Notes under the pieces: model-generated
What the model saw: the letters and a program-made list of their open reading frames with translations, nothing else
What the model was told of the DNA's origin: nothing
Databases searched by the model: none
NCBI GenBank assembly: GCA_001692895.1
Contig: KV748201.1
Span: 1,612,001 to 1,676,000, forward strand
Length of the DNA: 64,000 bases
Reading direction: 5' to 3'
Source: Cenococcum geophilum 1.58
Taxonomy: Eukaryota; Ascomycota; Dothideomycetes; Gloniales; Gloniaceae
Part shown: positions 20,461 through 32,763 of the stretch, piece by piece
How positions within the stretch are numbered: the first letter of the stretch is position 1
Layout of the letters: every line of letters begins with the position of its first letter
Made by a program: the position numbers and the translations under genes

Positions 20461-21708
20461 TTACCTATAGTAAAGAAAGATTATAAGGGCTTATCCTAAA
20501 AGAGTGTAATAGTGCTAGGGCGCGTCACCTGCTAAGTTCTGCTATATTCTGCCACCTATTATACTATCGCATACTATCTAGTACTGTTTCTTACTATTAG
20601 CTCGCCTACTATTGGCTCGTCTACTGCTAGCGCCTTGGCGGCTTGCGCTACCTATTTGTTAACACCAGCCCTCGCGACCCTCTTTCCTTCTCCTTAGCTT
20701 AGTATCTTTATTAGATAGCAATCTATAAGCTTTAGTTTAGAGGTATTTATGTAAGCCGTTATAAAGAGGTTTAGAGAGATATTAGTATACCGCTATATAT
20801 TATCTATCTATCTAACCCCTACTTTAAACTCCTAAAAAACCTTAGTAAGGAAGAAAATATAACTAGATAAAAGATATAAGAATTACTAAAAGATCTATTA
20901 GAAGCTTATTAAAAGTATACTAGTAACTACCTAGGCTAATTTAAGAATTTTTATATAACTCTACTTATAGGCCTTTATATTAGTTTATATTTAATTATAA
21001 GTATTATAAATAATTTAGTATTCCTAGTATAGTTCTATAAAACGTTTTAGTATAGGATTTAATATATAGGGCCTTATATAAAAGGCCAGTCTAACTAAAA
21101 CATATCTTTATTTAATTAATGGTATAGTATAAGAGTTATAGGTAAGTAGAAGGTAAGCTAAAGGTAAGTTAAAGGTAGAACGAGCTTTACGTATTAAAGG
21201 ACAAATGCTTTTTAATCTCTTCTATTTAGAGACTAATTGCTAGATTTTCTCTAAAGGAGAACTAGCTCCTTTTATAATCCTTTTAAGACACTAGTAAAAC
21301 CCTTTACCCCTTATTTATCTAACTTTATCTTCTCTAGGATATTAGTAAGATATTAGTTAAACCTTTATCCATTTTATCTAATATATACCTCTTAGGAAAG
21401 CCCGTTATAATTACCTCCTCTTTAAGGGTTTTAGTTTTTTAAGACTTTACCTTTTAATAAACTTTTATAGAGTTCTAACTAAAACTACTAAGGAAAGTTC
21501 TTAGTGGAAAGGTACTCTATAATGTGGCTTATTGCTAGCTCTTTACTAGCATAAAATCTTACTTTACCTTCTATTCCTCTACTCTTCTCTTATTATAGCT
21601 CTATATAATACCTTACAATAGAACCTTATTATTAATAATAATAATTAAATAGGATTTACTTTCCTTATTATAGGAGTTTATTATAAGCTAATCTAGAAGT
21701 TATCCTAT
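20461..21708. other. Unclassified degenerate DNA left of copia D
   Basis: No gene is supported. The first 190 bp (20540-20645) resemble the 3' region of copia C/F: AATTCTGCC-like repeats, then CTATTGGCTCG..CTAGCGCCTTGGCGGC. The part at 20745-21070 is an inverted copy of 63540-63860. From 21180 to 21700 the sequence is pyrimidine-rich on the plus strand, with scattered minus-strand coding character but frequent stops. Confidence 0.5.
20745..21070 (+). repeat. Unidentified dispersed repeat, copy 1
   Basis: The segment from ACCCCTACTTTAAACTCC through CTTATTAAAAGTATACTAGT to TTAGTATAGGATTTAATATA matches the reverse complement of 63540-63860 closely. I recognise no protein in it. Confidence 0.75.
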
Positions 21709-21976
21709 TGTATAATTACAGCACCTATTGTACCAAACGCGTGCTTACGCGTTCGGTACACTAGGTACGCGTTTACGCGTTTAGTGTACTAACCACTCGC
21801 TTACGCGTCTGGTGCACTTATGAAGCACTGACTAATCAGGGGGGAGGTGCATCAGTATATAGACCACGTAGTCTGCTTTATATAATTGATAGTCACTATC
21901 TAAATAAGCATACGATACTACATGTATTTCGTGCCCGTGGATACAACTTACTCGTGCTATTAAGTTAGTACGAACA
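21709..21976 (+). repeat. Copia D 5' LTR
   Basis: 268 bp, TGTATAATTACAGC..GTACGAACA. It contains three repeats of a CGCGTNTACGCGT / CGCTTACGCGTYTGGT type within the first 110 bp. CTGATTAGTGAGC follows as the putative primer-binding site (21977-21989). Confidence 0.93.
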
Positions 21977-22356
21977 CTGATTAGTGAGCGCGTACAGATC
22001 AGCAATCACTTAACACCTCCCCCCGAGCGATACACACGACAGCGACCACCCGTTTAGACTCCTAGTACGATCTACTAAAAGGTCGGAAGTTGGGGATTAC
22101 GGACTTATCTCTAACTCTATATACTTATTTAAGTCTTAGTACGGTTTACCAGAAGTTATAGACGCGAATATAGACCTATACGGAACCCCTATCCTTAACC
22201 CCCTTGAACCTTAAACCTCTTCGGACCTTTTGCGGAAACCCCCTACCCTCCTATAAACCATTATAGACCCATTAATCGATTTTACGGACCGTTATAAGAC
22301 CTCCCCCACCCGTTATAAGCTGCTACTACCCGCTACGCACTATACTACACTATAGT

Positions 22357-25300
22357 ATGGTAGATATTAGCAAGCAAGTTAGCAAAGGTTAAAAGAAGTG
22401 GAGATAAGGCGTCGACGTTACGTCTATAAACGACGTTAATGACTACATTAGCTTTAAAATTCTTGAATATAGATACTTCGAGCTTATAAATAACGACCTG
22501 TGGGAGCAATATAAGGAAGACTTTGCGGACTTTACGGAAGCTATTTTTAAGGCTTATAACCCTACTGCTATCTATAACCTATAAACCCTTTTACGTCACT
22601 AAGGCGTATAGGTTAAAAGGGATAAATAAGTTACTGTTGCACGGTCTCTATATGATATACTATATAAAGAGGACCAAACGAAATAGACTAAAGAGCAGAT
22701 CTTAGATTACATTAAAACCAGTAACCTCTTTACCTCCTTTAAACTTAACAGAATCTTTAGCCTTATAGCTAACCCATTTAACTAAATTTGTTCCATAAAC
22801 CTAAGTAGCATTAGAATTAATTTTACTGGCTAAAGTACACCTAATACTTAAGTTACGGACTATAATACCCCCGTAACCTAAATTACGGACTATAATACCC
22901 CTGTAAACTAAAATACGGACCAAATTACCCCTATTATTTAAGTCACAGATCTGTAAGCTATATATCCGCAAGCTATAGATCCGTAAGTTATAGATCCGTA
23001 ACCCACCTAAGTAAAGACCTATAGTAAGGAGCTAGCTAACCTGGCTAAGCTCTATACCGACGAATCCAAGTACAGCAGTAAAAACGATAACTTTAACTTT
23101 AAACTCACTATCTTTATGGACCTCTATTAGAAGGCTAATATTCCTAAATAGGAATTCAGCTAAGCCTACTCCACTATACTGCGCGGCCTAGTACTTGACC
23201 ACTACTACACTAACCTTAAGAGCAACCCCCTTGGTATTTCCTTTGATAAGCTATATAAAGCTACGCGTAACTACTTTAAAGGACCAGAATATAAGCGTGA
23301 TATTCTTACCTAATGGAATGCGACCAAGCTATAGACCGTAATCAACAAGAATACTGAAAAATTGACTATAGAGTGCCTATAAATTCTCATTAAAGACCTT
23401 CGGCACCTATAGCATAGCCTTAACACCAAGCTTTAAATAGACGACTTCCTATACAATAAACTTATTACAGCCTGCTAGGAAGTAGAGCCCTACAAATACG
23501 CCTACTACAAGCCTACAGATACCTTAGCTGGCCTTATTAATGACCTACGCTCCTCTATTATAACGTATAAAGTCTTAAACCCACCAGGCAGTACTTAAGC
23601 CTTTATTACGGATATTTAATATCTATAAACAGACTTAGACGTCTACTTTACGGACCGCCGCTATCGCCAGCAGCACCCATACCAACTAAGTCCCACCTGT
23701 AACCCCTATAGCAACCCCTGTATAAAAACATACCCCCGCAAATAAACCAGCCAGAAGTGCTTCGTGTGCGGTAAGGAAGAATATTAGTCTATAAGGTATA
23801 CCTAGGAAGAACGTAACAAGTCTAGGAAGAGACTTAATAGCCGTATTAACCAGTTTATTTTGGAATACAAAGGAGAGGAAGTAGAAGAGCCCCCTAATAA
23901 GTCAATAGAAGCCCTTATAATTGACTTTAACTTAGATACTTAGGAATAAGAGACCTTAGAGACATTCCTAACTACTTTTAGACCTTTTACGGATAGCTAA
24001 GCCTTTAATATTACGACCGTATTAGCTAACCGTTCCTTTATATACTTAGTTGCGCCCAAAAACTATTCCGTAAGTACCCCTGTTATAGATATTACAGATC
24101 ATAAGCAGGACCTATTTGCATATATTACTATAGAACGCTATACCCCTAAGGAATTCTACGGTGTTATAATTAATATAGGTGCCTCTAAGAAGTCTACCGT
24201 AGGCTACGGACAATACCTCGCATATAGGACCACTATAAATGACAATATGGACATTAATATTACGTAAACTGGGGCTGTAAACGTCTAATTCGGCATCGGC
24301 TTAACCGTATTAATTAGATTAGTTAAAGTTAAGACTCTAATTAGCCTAGTTAACTTCCACGTAGTAAAAGCGGACACCCCCTTCCTACTCTATTTTATAG
24401 ACATAGACAGGTTATAGGTGTACTATAATAATATTATGGACACCCTAATTGGCCCCGCAACTGCCCTAGAAAGTAAGTATATTACCCTACCAATTATACA
24501 ACGATTTGGACACCCGTTCCTTATATAGGGAGAGACTTTACGGACCTATATTTAGGAATCTTTCGACTATAACCTGTGCTACCTTACTAGTATGGAGATC
24601 CACCGCCTATACCGCCGTTTCGGCTATCCGTTAGCTGAAAAGCTATATAGAGTCCTTAAACGCTCTGGACATAACGATGTTAATAGGAAGGTAATTAACC
24701 ACCTAACTAAATACTGCTCCTTCTACTAGAAATACGGACGTTCCCTAGGCCGATTTAAGTTCACCCTTTATAAGGACCTTAACTTTAACCACTTAGTATA
24801 CGTAGACATTATATACATTAACGGCAGTCTAGTATTATATATAATCGACGAGGCAACCCACTATTAAGCCGCCCGTTAGTTGCAAAATATATCTGTAAAA
24901 CATACTTGGGATATTTTACGGACCTACTAGATCGACATATATGTTGGACCTCCGCAGTATATTACCCACGACGCCGGTAGGAACTTTATCAGTAAGGAAT
25001 TTTAGCAGTATGCTATGGCCATGGCTATATTAACAAAAGCTATTCCAGTTAAGGCGTACTGGTTTGTTAGGCTTATTAAGCGAGCTTACTTAGCCTTATG
25101 GAGAGCTTACCAGATCATTATGGACGAGTGTAAGGATATCTAAAAGGAACTGGCTTTATAGATGGCCGTAAAAGCTATTAACGACACCGCTAGCCCCAAC
25201 GGATTAGTACCCACCCTCTTAGTTTACGGAGCCTACCTAAGGATAAGTAACCTAGGCCCTCCTACCCCGTCTATTACGGAACGAGTAGCTGTAATACGAA

Positions 25301-27369
25301 AGGCAATAACTAAAATAGTTAAGCTACGGGCCAAGTAAGCTATTAATAACGCCCTATACTACCGCAACGGACCTAACACAACCCTAGTACACGACCTCCC
25401 GCTTAACTCTAAAGTCCTTATATGGCGTAAAAGCGGTAGTTGGAATGGACCTTATTATCTACTAGCCGTAGAAAATGAGACGTGCTACGTATAGCTTCCT
25501 AGTAGGCCAACCAGCTTTAGAAGCACGTCTGTAAAACCCTACTTTCGGCTTAAAAACACCCATAACGTTGAACTAGACGAACTAGAAGCACTTGTTAAAC
25601 TAGACGAACCGGAAGCACCCGCCGAATCAAACGAACTAGAAGCACCCTTGCCTACCCTAAAAGTCCTCTAGAAACCTACTGAACCTACTAAACCTACCAT
25701 AAAGCGTAGTTAAGGACGCCCCCGAAAGCACCCTGTAACTAAGAACACCGTAATAAAAAATTACCTAACCTCCGCAGGAATATCCGCAAGGCAATCTCCG
25801 CCTATAGATATATTAGTTCTAGTATAGGAAACCCTATTTACGGACTCACGACGTAAAGAGATTAACGGACTACTTGAAAAGGGTATCTTTGCAGTTATAA
25901 TAGAGAAAGACGTCCCATAAGGCGTCCGTATATTTAACTTACGCTTTATTAACGAGATTAAGCACCCTAGTACTGATAAAGCCTTTAAGAAATTAAGGCT
26001 TGTTATATAAGCTTATAATGACAAGGGAAAGGACTTAGTTCTTACGCAATCACTTACAATTTAATAAGTTAGCTAACAAATTATACTTGCACTTGCGCTA
26101 GGACTATAGCAAACTAAACCTATAGCCCTATACTTACGGGATATCTTATAAGCCTATATACAGTCTAACACCTACCTAAGTAGGGACATCTTTATATAAC
26201 TACCCCGTAAGCTTAACCTATAACTAGGAACAATTTTACGGGTTGTAAAACCTCTTTATGGAGTACTAGAAGCTGGGAACTACTGGTTTAAGACGTACCA
26301 CCAGCATTACGTTAGTAAGCTTAAAATGGAACAGTTGACCTACAACCCCTGCCTCCTATACAGCCCATTAAACGGCCTTAGTATTGTTAGACTTTAAATA
26401 GATGATACCCTATTCCTAGCAGACTAGACCTTTGCGGACGCTAAAGAAACTAAACTATAAAAGGCTAAGTTCTTAGCAAAGCCGCGAGAGCAGTTAACTA
26501 AGTAGAATCTGATTAAGTTTAATAGAGGCCTAATTATATAAAAGGGCAACCTAATTAAGCTAACTTAGGAACGCTAAGCTTAAAACCTAAAGCTCGTTAT
26601 AGTAAAGCCTANNGACNTTACTAGTTCCCANNGAGAGACCCNTAANACNGTAAATATAAAGGACTAATACGCTGTATAGCGTGTAAGAGGCGCCTATATT
26701 GCCATAGTCTGCCAACCCGAATCTGCCTACGACTTATCCTTTACGGCCCAGGCAGTAGATCTATAAGAAGAAAATATTAAGCAGCTTAATAAGCGCATTT
26801 AGTGGTAAATTAATAATGTAGCAAGGGGACTTACTTTTATACCACTAGACCTGAATTCCCTTAGCCTACTGGTATTTACGGACGCCTCCTTTGCTAATAA
26901 TAAAGACCTATTATTACAAATTGGCTTTGTAATTATACTTACGGACCGCAATTAGGACGCAAATATACTATACTAGTCTTTAATTAAGTGCAAACAAGTA
27001 ACCCGTAGTGTACTAGCTTCTAAACTATATGCACTAGCTTATGGATTTGATATAGCAGCTGCAATTAAATCAACGGTCCAGAAGATTCTACAACTGGAGT
27101 AGTTACCCCTGGTTTTATGCACCAATTTAAAGTCCCTTTATAACTGCCTAGTTAAACTAGGTACAATATAAGAGAAGAGGCTTATAGTCAACCTAATGTG
27201 CTTACGTTAGGCCTATAAACGACGTGAGATTACAGAGGTTAAATAGATCAGCAGCGGAGACAACCTAGTGGACGCTATAACTAAGGCAAAGCCGTATCAA
27301 GCCCTTAAAACCCTAATTGATACAAATAAGCTTAACCTAAAAGTTATAGAATAGGTAGAACGGGACTAA
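22357..27369 (+). pseudogene. Copia D gag-pol, one 1670-codon frame with in-frame stops
   Basis: The frame opens at ATG 22357 (MVDISKQVSKG) and reaches VERD-stop at 27367 with the coding length divisible by three. In order it shows gag with a Thr-Asp-Tyr-Asn-Thr-Pro-Val repeat at 22845-22995; gag core (SKELANLAKLYTDESKYSS, YFKGPEYKRDIL); zinc knuckle CFVCGKEEY near 23760; protease IINIGASKKSTVGYGQYL near 24170, where DTG has become NIG; integrase (YVDIIYINGS, THDAGRNFISKEF, with catalytic Glu changed to Lys in PVKAYW); RT (DVPxGVRIFNLRFINEIK, IDDTLFLAD near 26400); and RNase H (LLVFTDASFANNKDL near 26870). The damage is almost all RIP-type transitions. Confidence 0.9.
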
Positions 27370-27803
27370 CGGAGCACCTACGGTATGTCTACGGCCCGTT
27401 GGAAGGCCGTACGGCTCGTTATACGGTACAGGTGGAAAACGGTAGAAAGCTACGGTGGAACTTAGTGGACTTACGTGACCTGCCGAATTTTGCAGGGTGG
27501 TTAAATTAACTAATCACGATTTTCCATCCCCGGGATAGAAAATCGCTATTAGTTCACTTAGCACTAGCGCCTTAGCGGCCCTTAAAATCTAACTTATGGC
27601 TTGTCTACTGCCCGTCAAAAGGCCGTACGGTTCATTTTATAGACTGTAAGTAGAACTTACGGCTAGCTTGGGGCACCGTTTGGAAGGCAGCCTAGACGGC
27701 ACCTTAGGGAGATTTCCTATATATTTTCCTTTGTGTTCTATGGTTTTATTAAAGTAATTACGGAGGCTGTACACAGGTGGTTTCATTTTTCAAGTACTGC
27801 TAG
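27370..27803 (+). other. Copia D 3' untranslated region with 27-bp palindrome
   Basis: This region has no coding similarity. It contains a hairpin-forming sequence at 27518-27544 (arms GATTTTCCATCCC and its complement, one mismatch), followed by GCTATTAGTTCACTTAGCAC and the TAGCGCCTTAGCGGCC motif at 27565-27580. Copia E has the same pair at the same relative place. Repeated GGCCGTACGGYTCRTT segments occur at 27407-27425 and 27620-27640. Confidence 0.7.
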
Positions 27804-28071
27804 TGTATAATTACAGCACCTGTTATACCAAACGCGTGCTTACGCGTTCGGTACACCAGGTACGCGTTTACGCGTTCAGTACACCAACCACTCGCTTACG
27901 CGTCTGGTGCACTTATAAAGCACTGACTAATTAGGGGGGAGGTGCATTAGTATATAGACTACGTAGTCTGCTTTATACAATTGACAGTCACCATCCAAAC
28001 AAGCATACGATACTACATGTATTTCGTGCCCGTGGATACGACTCACTCGTGCTATTAAGTTAGTACGAACA
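27804..28071 (+). repeat. Copia D 3' LTR
   Basis: 268 bp, TGTATAATTACAGC..GTACGAACA, the partner of 21709-21976. The differences seen by eye are transitions. CCTAT follows. Confidence 0.93.
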
Positions 28072-28770
28072 CCTATATAATGCGTTAACTAGGCACTATT
28101 TCTATTTACTTAAAAAGGTCCTAATAATAACGTCTTAATTTTAATTTCTTCCAGTTTATAAGGTATAGTAAAACCTCCTTAGTACGATATGGGGTATATA
28201 ACGATATCCTCTATATTACATTTTTTTAGTATAATATTACGATAATCTAACTTTTAACAATATCGTTAGGCACCTACTACCAATATCGGTATAACTAGTA
28301 AAGAATTTTTATGGGAAGGGGCTCTATTTAGTCCGCGAGGTAGATATCCTAAGCCTTTTTAGGCATTAAGCTCTTCTTTTTCCTGCTTATTTACCTAACA
28401 CGTAACTCCTAATATAACAATACTATTAGTATTACGATACGCTCGGCCAAATAAACGGTATCGTACTAAAGAGATTTTACTGTATATCTCTCTTCGCGTA
28501 CTTTTTTTATAGACATATTAGTAGCTAGGCAGCCGCTTTTTATAGCACTATAAGTATTAGTAAAGGCCGTTATAACTCTTAGGGGTATAAGGGCACTATA
28601 GACAGCTTTGCTATATTATCGCTAATTATATATTAAATAATATAGTATTATTTTTAGGCGTAAAGAGTGCGTATTATAGTACTAATGGTTAATTGCCGGT
28701 ATTTAATCTAAGTGGCTTAGCTTTATGGCTGCTAAAAGTATATTTCTTATTTTCTTACTAGAACTAGTTA

Positions 28771-28926
28771 CGCTAAAGTATAAGTATAACTAGCCTAATA
28801 CTAAGTTTAAGGATTTAAAAGAGTCTAAGGCAGCTAAACTATACGCTAAAGCGTAAGTATAACCAGCTTAATACTAAGCTTAACACCGAGTTTAAGGACT
28901 TAAAGAGTCTAAAGTAGCTAAACTAG
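28771..28926 (+). repeat. Imperfect tandem duplication, about 75 bp
   Basis: Two units each start CGCTAAAG and end CAGCTAAACTA or TAGCTAAACTA (28771-28842 and 28844-28926). The second unit carries a short insertion around AACACCGAG. No function is evident. Confidence 0.75.
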
Positions 28927-30196
28927 ATACTATAAACTAAAGACTTAATAGTACCTAGAAAACCTTTAGCCGTCTAAATAATAATATATAGTATTCTTAG
29001 GCGATGGCTATAGGACTGTCGCTATAGCGAAGATATTATTTACTACTAATATTATAGAGCCCGATAATATTAGCTATCCAGATTTACAGATTCTATTATT
29101 TCTATATAAGCCGTAGTAAGAAAAAATAGAAGATTAAGGGTAGTACTAGTTAAGTTAAAATAACTAAATAAGTTAGTATTTAGAACTATAATATCCGGTT
29201 TTAGGTATATAGAGTTTTAACTAATGTCTAACTTAAGCTGCCGCCTAGAAGTCTTACACCTATTATTAGAGTAACGCTAAAGGGCTAGACTAAATAATGG
29301 GTATTAGCAATAATATAGATCATTTAAAGCCTATAAAGAAACTAAATAGAAAGCCCGTATCTTATAGGCTAACTACTTATTTTTAACGGCTTTTAAGGGG
29401 TTATTTTTAGAATTTCTTTTAATATCTTTGGTTTCTTATTAAACAGACATATTAGTATAAGCCTATATACTACTGGGGTATAGAGAGCTAAAATACAGTT
29501 AGAGCTCTTTAAATAATTTAGTAGAAAAGAATAGGTTATTTAGGTTAGTCTATAAATTAGATAGCTTAACCTTAATATTTTACCCTAGCTTATAAAGATT
29601 AGGGCTATCTTTACCCAGTATACTACCGTTAATTTATATATTAGTATCTCCCTTATTTACAGCACCTAAAGAAGCTTTAGGTATCTAGTCTCTAAAAGGT
29701 ATTATAATACGGCTTTTAAGAGAGCTTACTCCGCGCTAGGGTACTAGATGCTATATTATAGGTAGAGCGTATAATAGTTATATAAGGCGGTATATATTTA
29801 GAGACATTAAGGCTAAGGCAAGCTTAACGTAGCTATATTTTTAAAGATAAAGAGGCTGTAGTATTAGTTTAGGCGGCTATAGAAGTTTAAAAGATGAAGC
29901 GAATAATAGCAAGAAATAGAATAAAAAGGCGCATAAATAAGAGTACGGTATTATAGGGCTAGAGTAATAATAGCTATATTATGGATGGCTTAATATATAA
30001 TTTAGACTACGGGACCTGTATATAAATAAGTCTGGCAAATATCCTTAATATAAAGTGTAGTAGCCATAAGTAGGATCCAAGATACTAGTTTTAGGTTACC
30101 TATATAGTAGACGTAACAGCTTACCTAAAAAAAATTTGCTTTGTTAGTGATATAGCTTAAAAATAGGTTATACTTTAGGTAAAAAGGTATCCTAAA

Positions 30197-30402
30197 GCCT
30201 TATCTTGCGCTTATAGGATAAAATACTATATTATATTTTACTTTTTTTAAATACAATTCCGGACCTTTTATAATATCTTAAATTATCCCCCTACCTCTCT
30301 TTACTATATATTTTGCCTTACCTTATACTTATAGAATAAAACACTATATTATATTTTACTTTTTTATATAATCTTAGACATTTTTTAATGTCTTAGATTG
30401 TC
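30197..30402 (+). repeat. Imperfect direct repeat, about 90 bp
   Basis: Two units share CTTATAGRATAAAAYACTATA followed by TTATATTTTAC and a T-tract (30197-30288 and 30316-30402), and each ends in TCTTAAATTATCC or TCTTAGATTGTCC. The intervening 27 bp are unrelated. Confidence 0.7.
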
Positions 30403-31751
30403 CTAAACTTATTTTCCTACCTTTTTTAAGTTACTTTACTAACGAGCTATAATACGAAGAATATAATTATTAGCTTATTTATTATTATATATCTAGTCTA
30501 GTTGCTTAAGTATACTTATTAAAATATCAATCATTCTATTTATAACTCTTTAGCTTCCTATATAATATATATAATAACTAATATTCTGGGGCTTCTACTG
30601 CGGGTTATACTTATTTTTATATACCTTACTATTTATATCTTGCAATTTTATTCACTTAGTTAATAGCGTAAATCTTATATCTTGTCTTGCTATATACCTT
30701 TCATTCCATTTCTTACTTTAAGTTTTATATTTTATTTTACTGCCTATATTAGGGCTTATATTTTATCCTACTTTTTATATTAAGACTTATATTCTGTTCT
30801 ATTTCTTATATTACTCTTAAATCGCTCTTATTAGTATCCGCTATTATCTTAAGTTAATACTATTAGCATACCTTCTTATTATAACTGTTAGGATTATCTT
30901 ATTAGATTATTGCTAATTATCTAATATATTATCCGCTTTACTATCTTTATAAGTTACTTTATACTATTTTATATTAAGCTTTTACTCCCTTATAAATATA
31001 TAGGGTCCCTAACTATAATAGTAGTGCTATGCCTAGAATCTAATAAGTACTTAACTACTAGAACTAATAGAAACTTATTATAAATAGGTAGTCCAAAGCT
31101 GTAGTAAGGACGTATAATTATTAATAAAATATATAATAAAATCCTCTAATACTATACTAGCGAAATTAATAAAGTGTTTAGCAGTAGGTTGCTAGCGTCT
31201 AGGCCTATATAAAATGGAGTTAAGCGTATAGTTTTTAACCTTCTTAACACTAAGTATAGGTACGTATTTAAGAGATCCGATCTACTATTAAAGTTTAAAG
31301 CATTTACTATTGCCGCTAAAAAATCTATATAGCGAGATATAACAACCAACAGATATAGAGGCGTAGAGGTTATAATAGCTAATATTATTTAAAAGCGTGA
31401 CGCCTTATATTTTAAAGAGCAGTCTATTAACTTATCTAAATTAAGGGCAACCTTTAAGGCTACTTAGGTGCTTAGTGGTCTGTCTATTAAAGTCCTATAA
31501 TAGCTAAATACTATACTTATACTATTCTATAAAATAAGCTTTGCTATATGTAATTACTTAAACAAACGCTATTAAATAGAACCCCTATTCTATACGGATT
31601 TATATTAACCTAACTAAAAAGTCAACTCAATTACAGATTCAAATAAGCTATAATAGTAGCTGCCACCAATTATAAAACAGGCGACACTAAAAGGCGTATA
31701 GATTAAACAGATTAAACAGATTATAATATAGAGGCAATTTGCAACCAAATA

Positions 31752-32763
31752 CCCCCTAAGCGTATTTATCGTTTGCAAAACAAACTAGAATCCTTAGCAT
31801 ATAATCCCTAATTTTTGCACCCAACCCTACGTGCAAAACCGTAAGATAGCCCATTTCTATATTATACGCGCCAATATATAGTCTGTAACAGCTCTAGTGT
31901 CCCCCCCTTATATACGCGCGTAATATTCTCGCGTGCAGAAGCATTTGCATACTATAAAATATCTTAGTACGCGCCTTTACCAAAATTAAGAGGTTACACC
32001 ACTTATATTTTAACCATATAGACATATAATAGCTAGATACTCTTACAAGAGGTAATAGTTACTATAGATAAGATATTTAAAGCTTAAAAGGTTTTAATTA
32101 CTTATCGTTGTGGAATAACTAGGCCTTACTTTAGGTGTTGGCGATGGAATTTGTGTAAGGAAATCTCTTAGCATTGCGCAAATCTTAGATATAATACTAT
32201 ACTACAACTATACGCAATTAAAGCTCTATATATATATAATATAGCCTCTCTACTTTACTATATATATTACCTATAAGTAGCTAGTTATATAATAGCTTTA
32301 CAGTAGTATAGTAGAGGTTAACTACTAAGCCGTTTTATTTTACGCTTACGGTCGCAAAAATCTAACTACCCTTTTACTGCGCCACTATAAAGCTATTATA
32401 TAACTAGCTACTTATAGATAACGTAGATAGTAGAGTAAAGAAGCTATATTAGAGATATAGAGCTTTAATTGCGTATGGTTGTAGTGCAGTTAGGGGTGGT
32501 TGATATTTAACTTAATCGATTTTAGTAAAGGAGCATATACTAAGACATTTTATAGTATGCAAATACTTCTATACGCAAGAATATATATATTGCGCGCGTA
32601 TATAGGGGGGGACACTAGAGCTATTATAGACTATATATTGACAATAAGGTGCGTTTAACGTGGAAATAGGCCATCTTACGGTTTTGCACGTAAGGTTAGG
32701 TGTAAAAATTGGGGATCTGCATACCAAGGATTCTAGTTCGTTTTGCAAACGACTAATCTTAGG
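31752..32763. mobile_element. Foldback (long terminal inverted repeat) element, 1 kb
   Basis: Almost the whole 1-kb segment is an inverted repeat. The outer arms begin CGTTTGCAAAACAAACTAG at 31770 and end CTAGTTCGTTTTGCAAACG at 32733-32751, and pair for about 260 bp. A second inverted pair further in (GTAGCTAGTTATATAATAGC at 32278-32297 against 32392-32420) brings the halves close together. No reading frame is visible, so it is non-autonomous. CCTAAG..CTTAGG at the outer ends, with TA on each side, suggests a TA target duplication of the Tc1/mariner type. That boundary is an inference. Confidence 0.75.

Larger units (their letters stand above)
21709..28071 (+). mobile_element. Copia D: full-length Ty1/copia element, TSD CCTAT
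   Basis: Two 268-bp LTRs (21709-21976 and 27804-28071) enclose a 5.8-kb internal region with gag, protease, integrase, RT and RNase H in copia order. The 5-bp duplication CCTAT flanks it at 21704-21708 and 28072-28076. Total length is 6363 bp. It has many in-frame stops and two clusters of ambiguous bases (26612-26650). It inserted into unclassified DNA that continues on both sides. Confidence 0.93.
28077..31751. other. Unclassified AT-rich degenerate region
   Basis: No gene or element is recognised in these 3.7 kb. It continues the sequence interrupted by copia D. A minus-strand open stretch at 31152-31349 (YIDFLAAIVNALNFNSRSDL and following residues) extends upstream with stops only at Gln/Arg-type codons, so it may be part of a degraded protein gene or transposase, but I cannot assign it. 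Two local duplications are listed separately. The 30480-30990 part is strongly pyrimidine-rich on the plus strand. Confidence 0.45.

Noticed and set aside
22523-22705. 60-codon plus-strand frame
   Set aside because: Out of phase with copia D gag, which covers the interval in a frame continuous with known domains.
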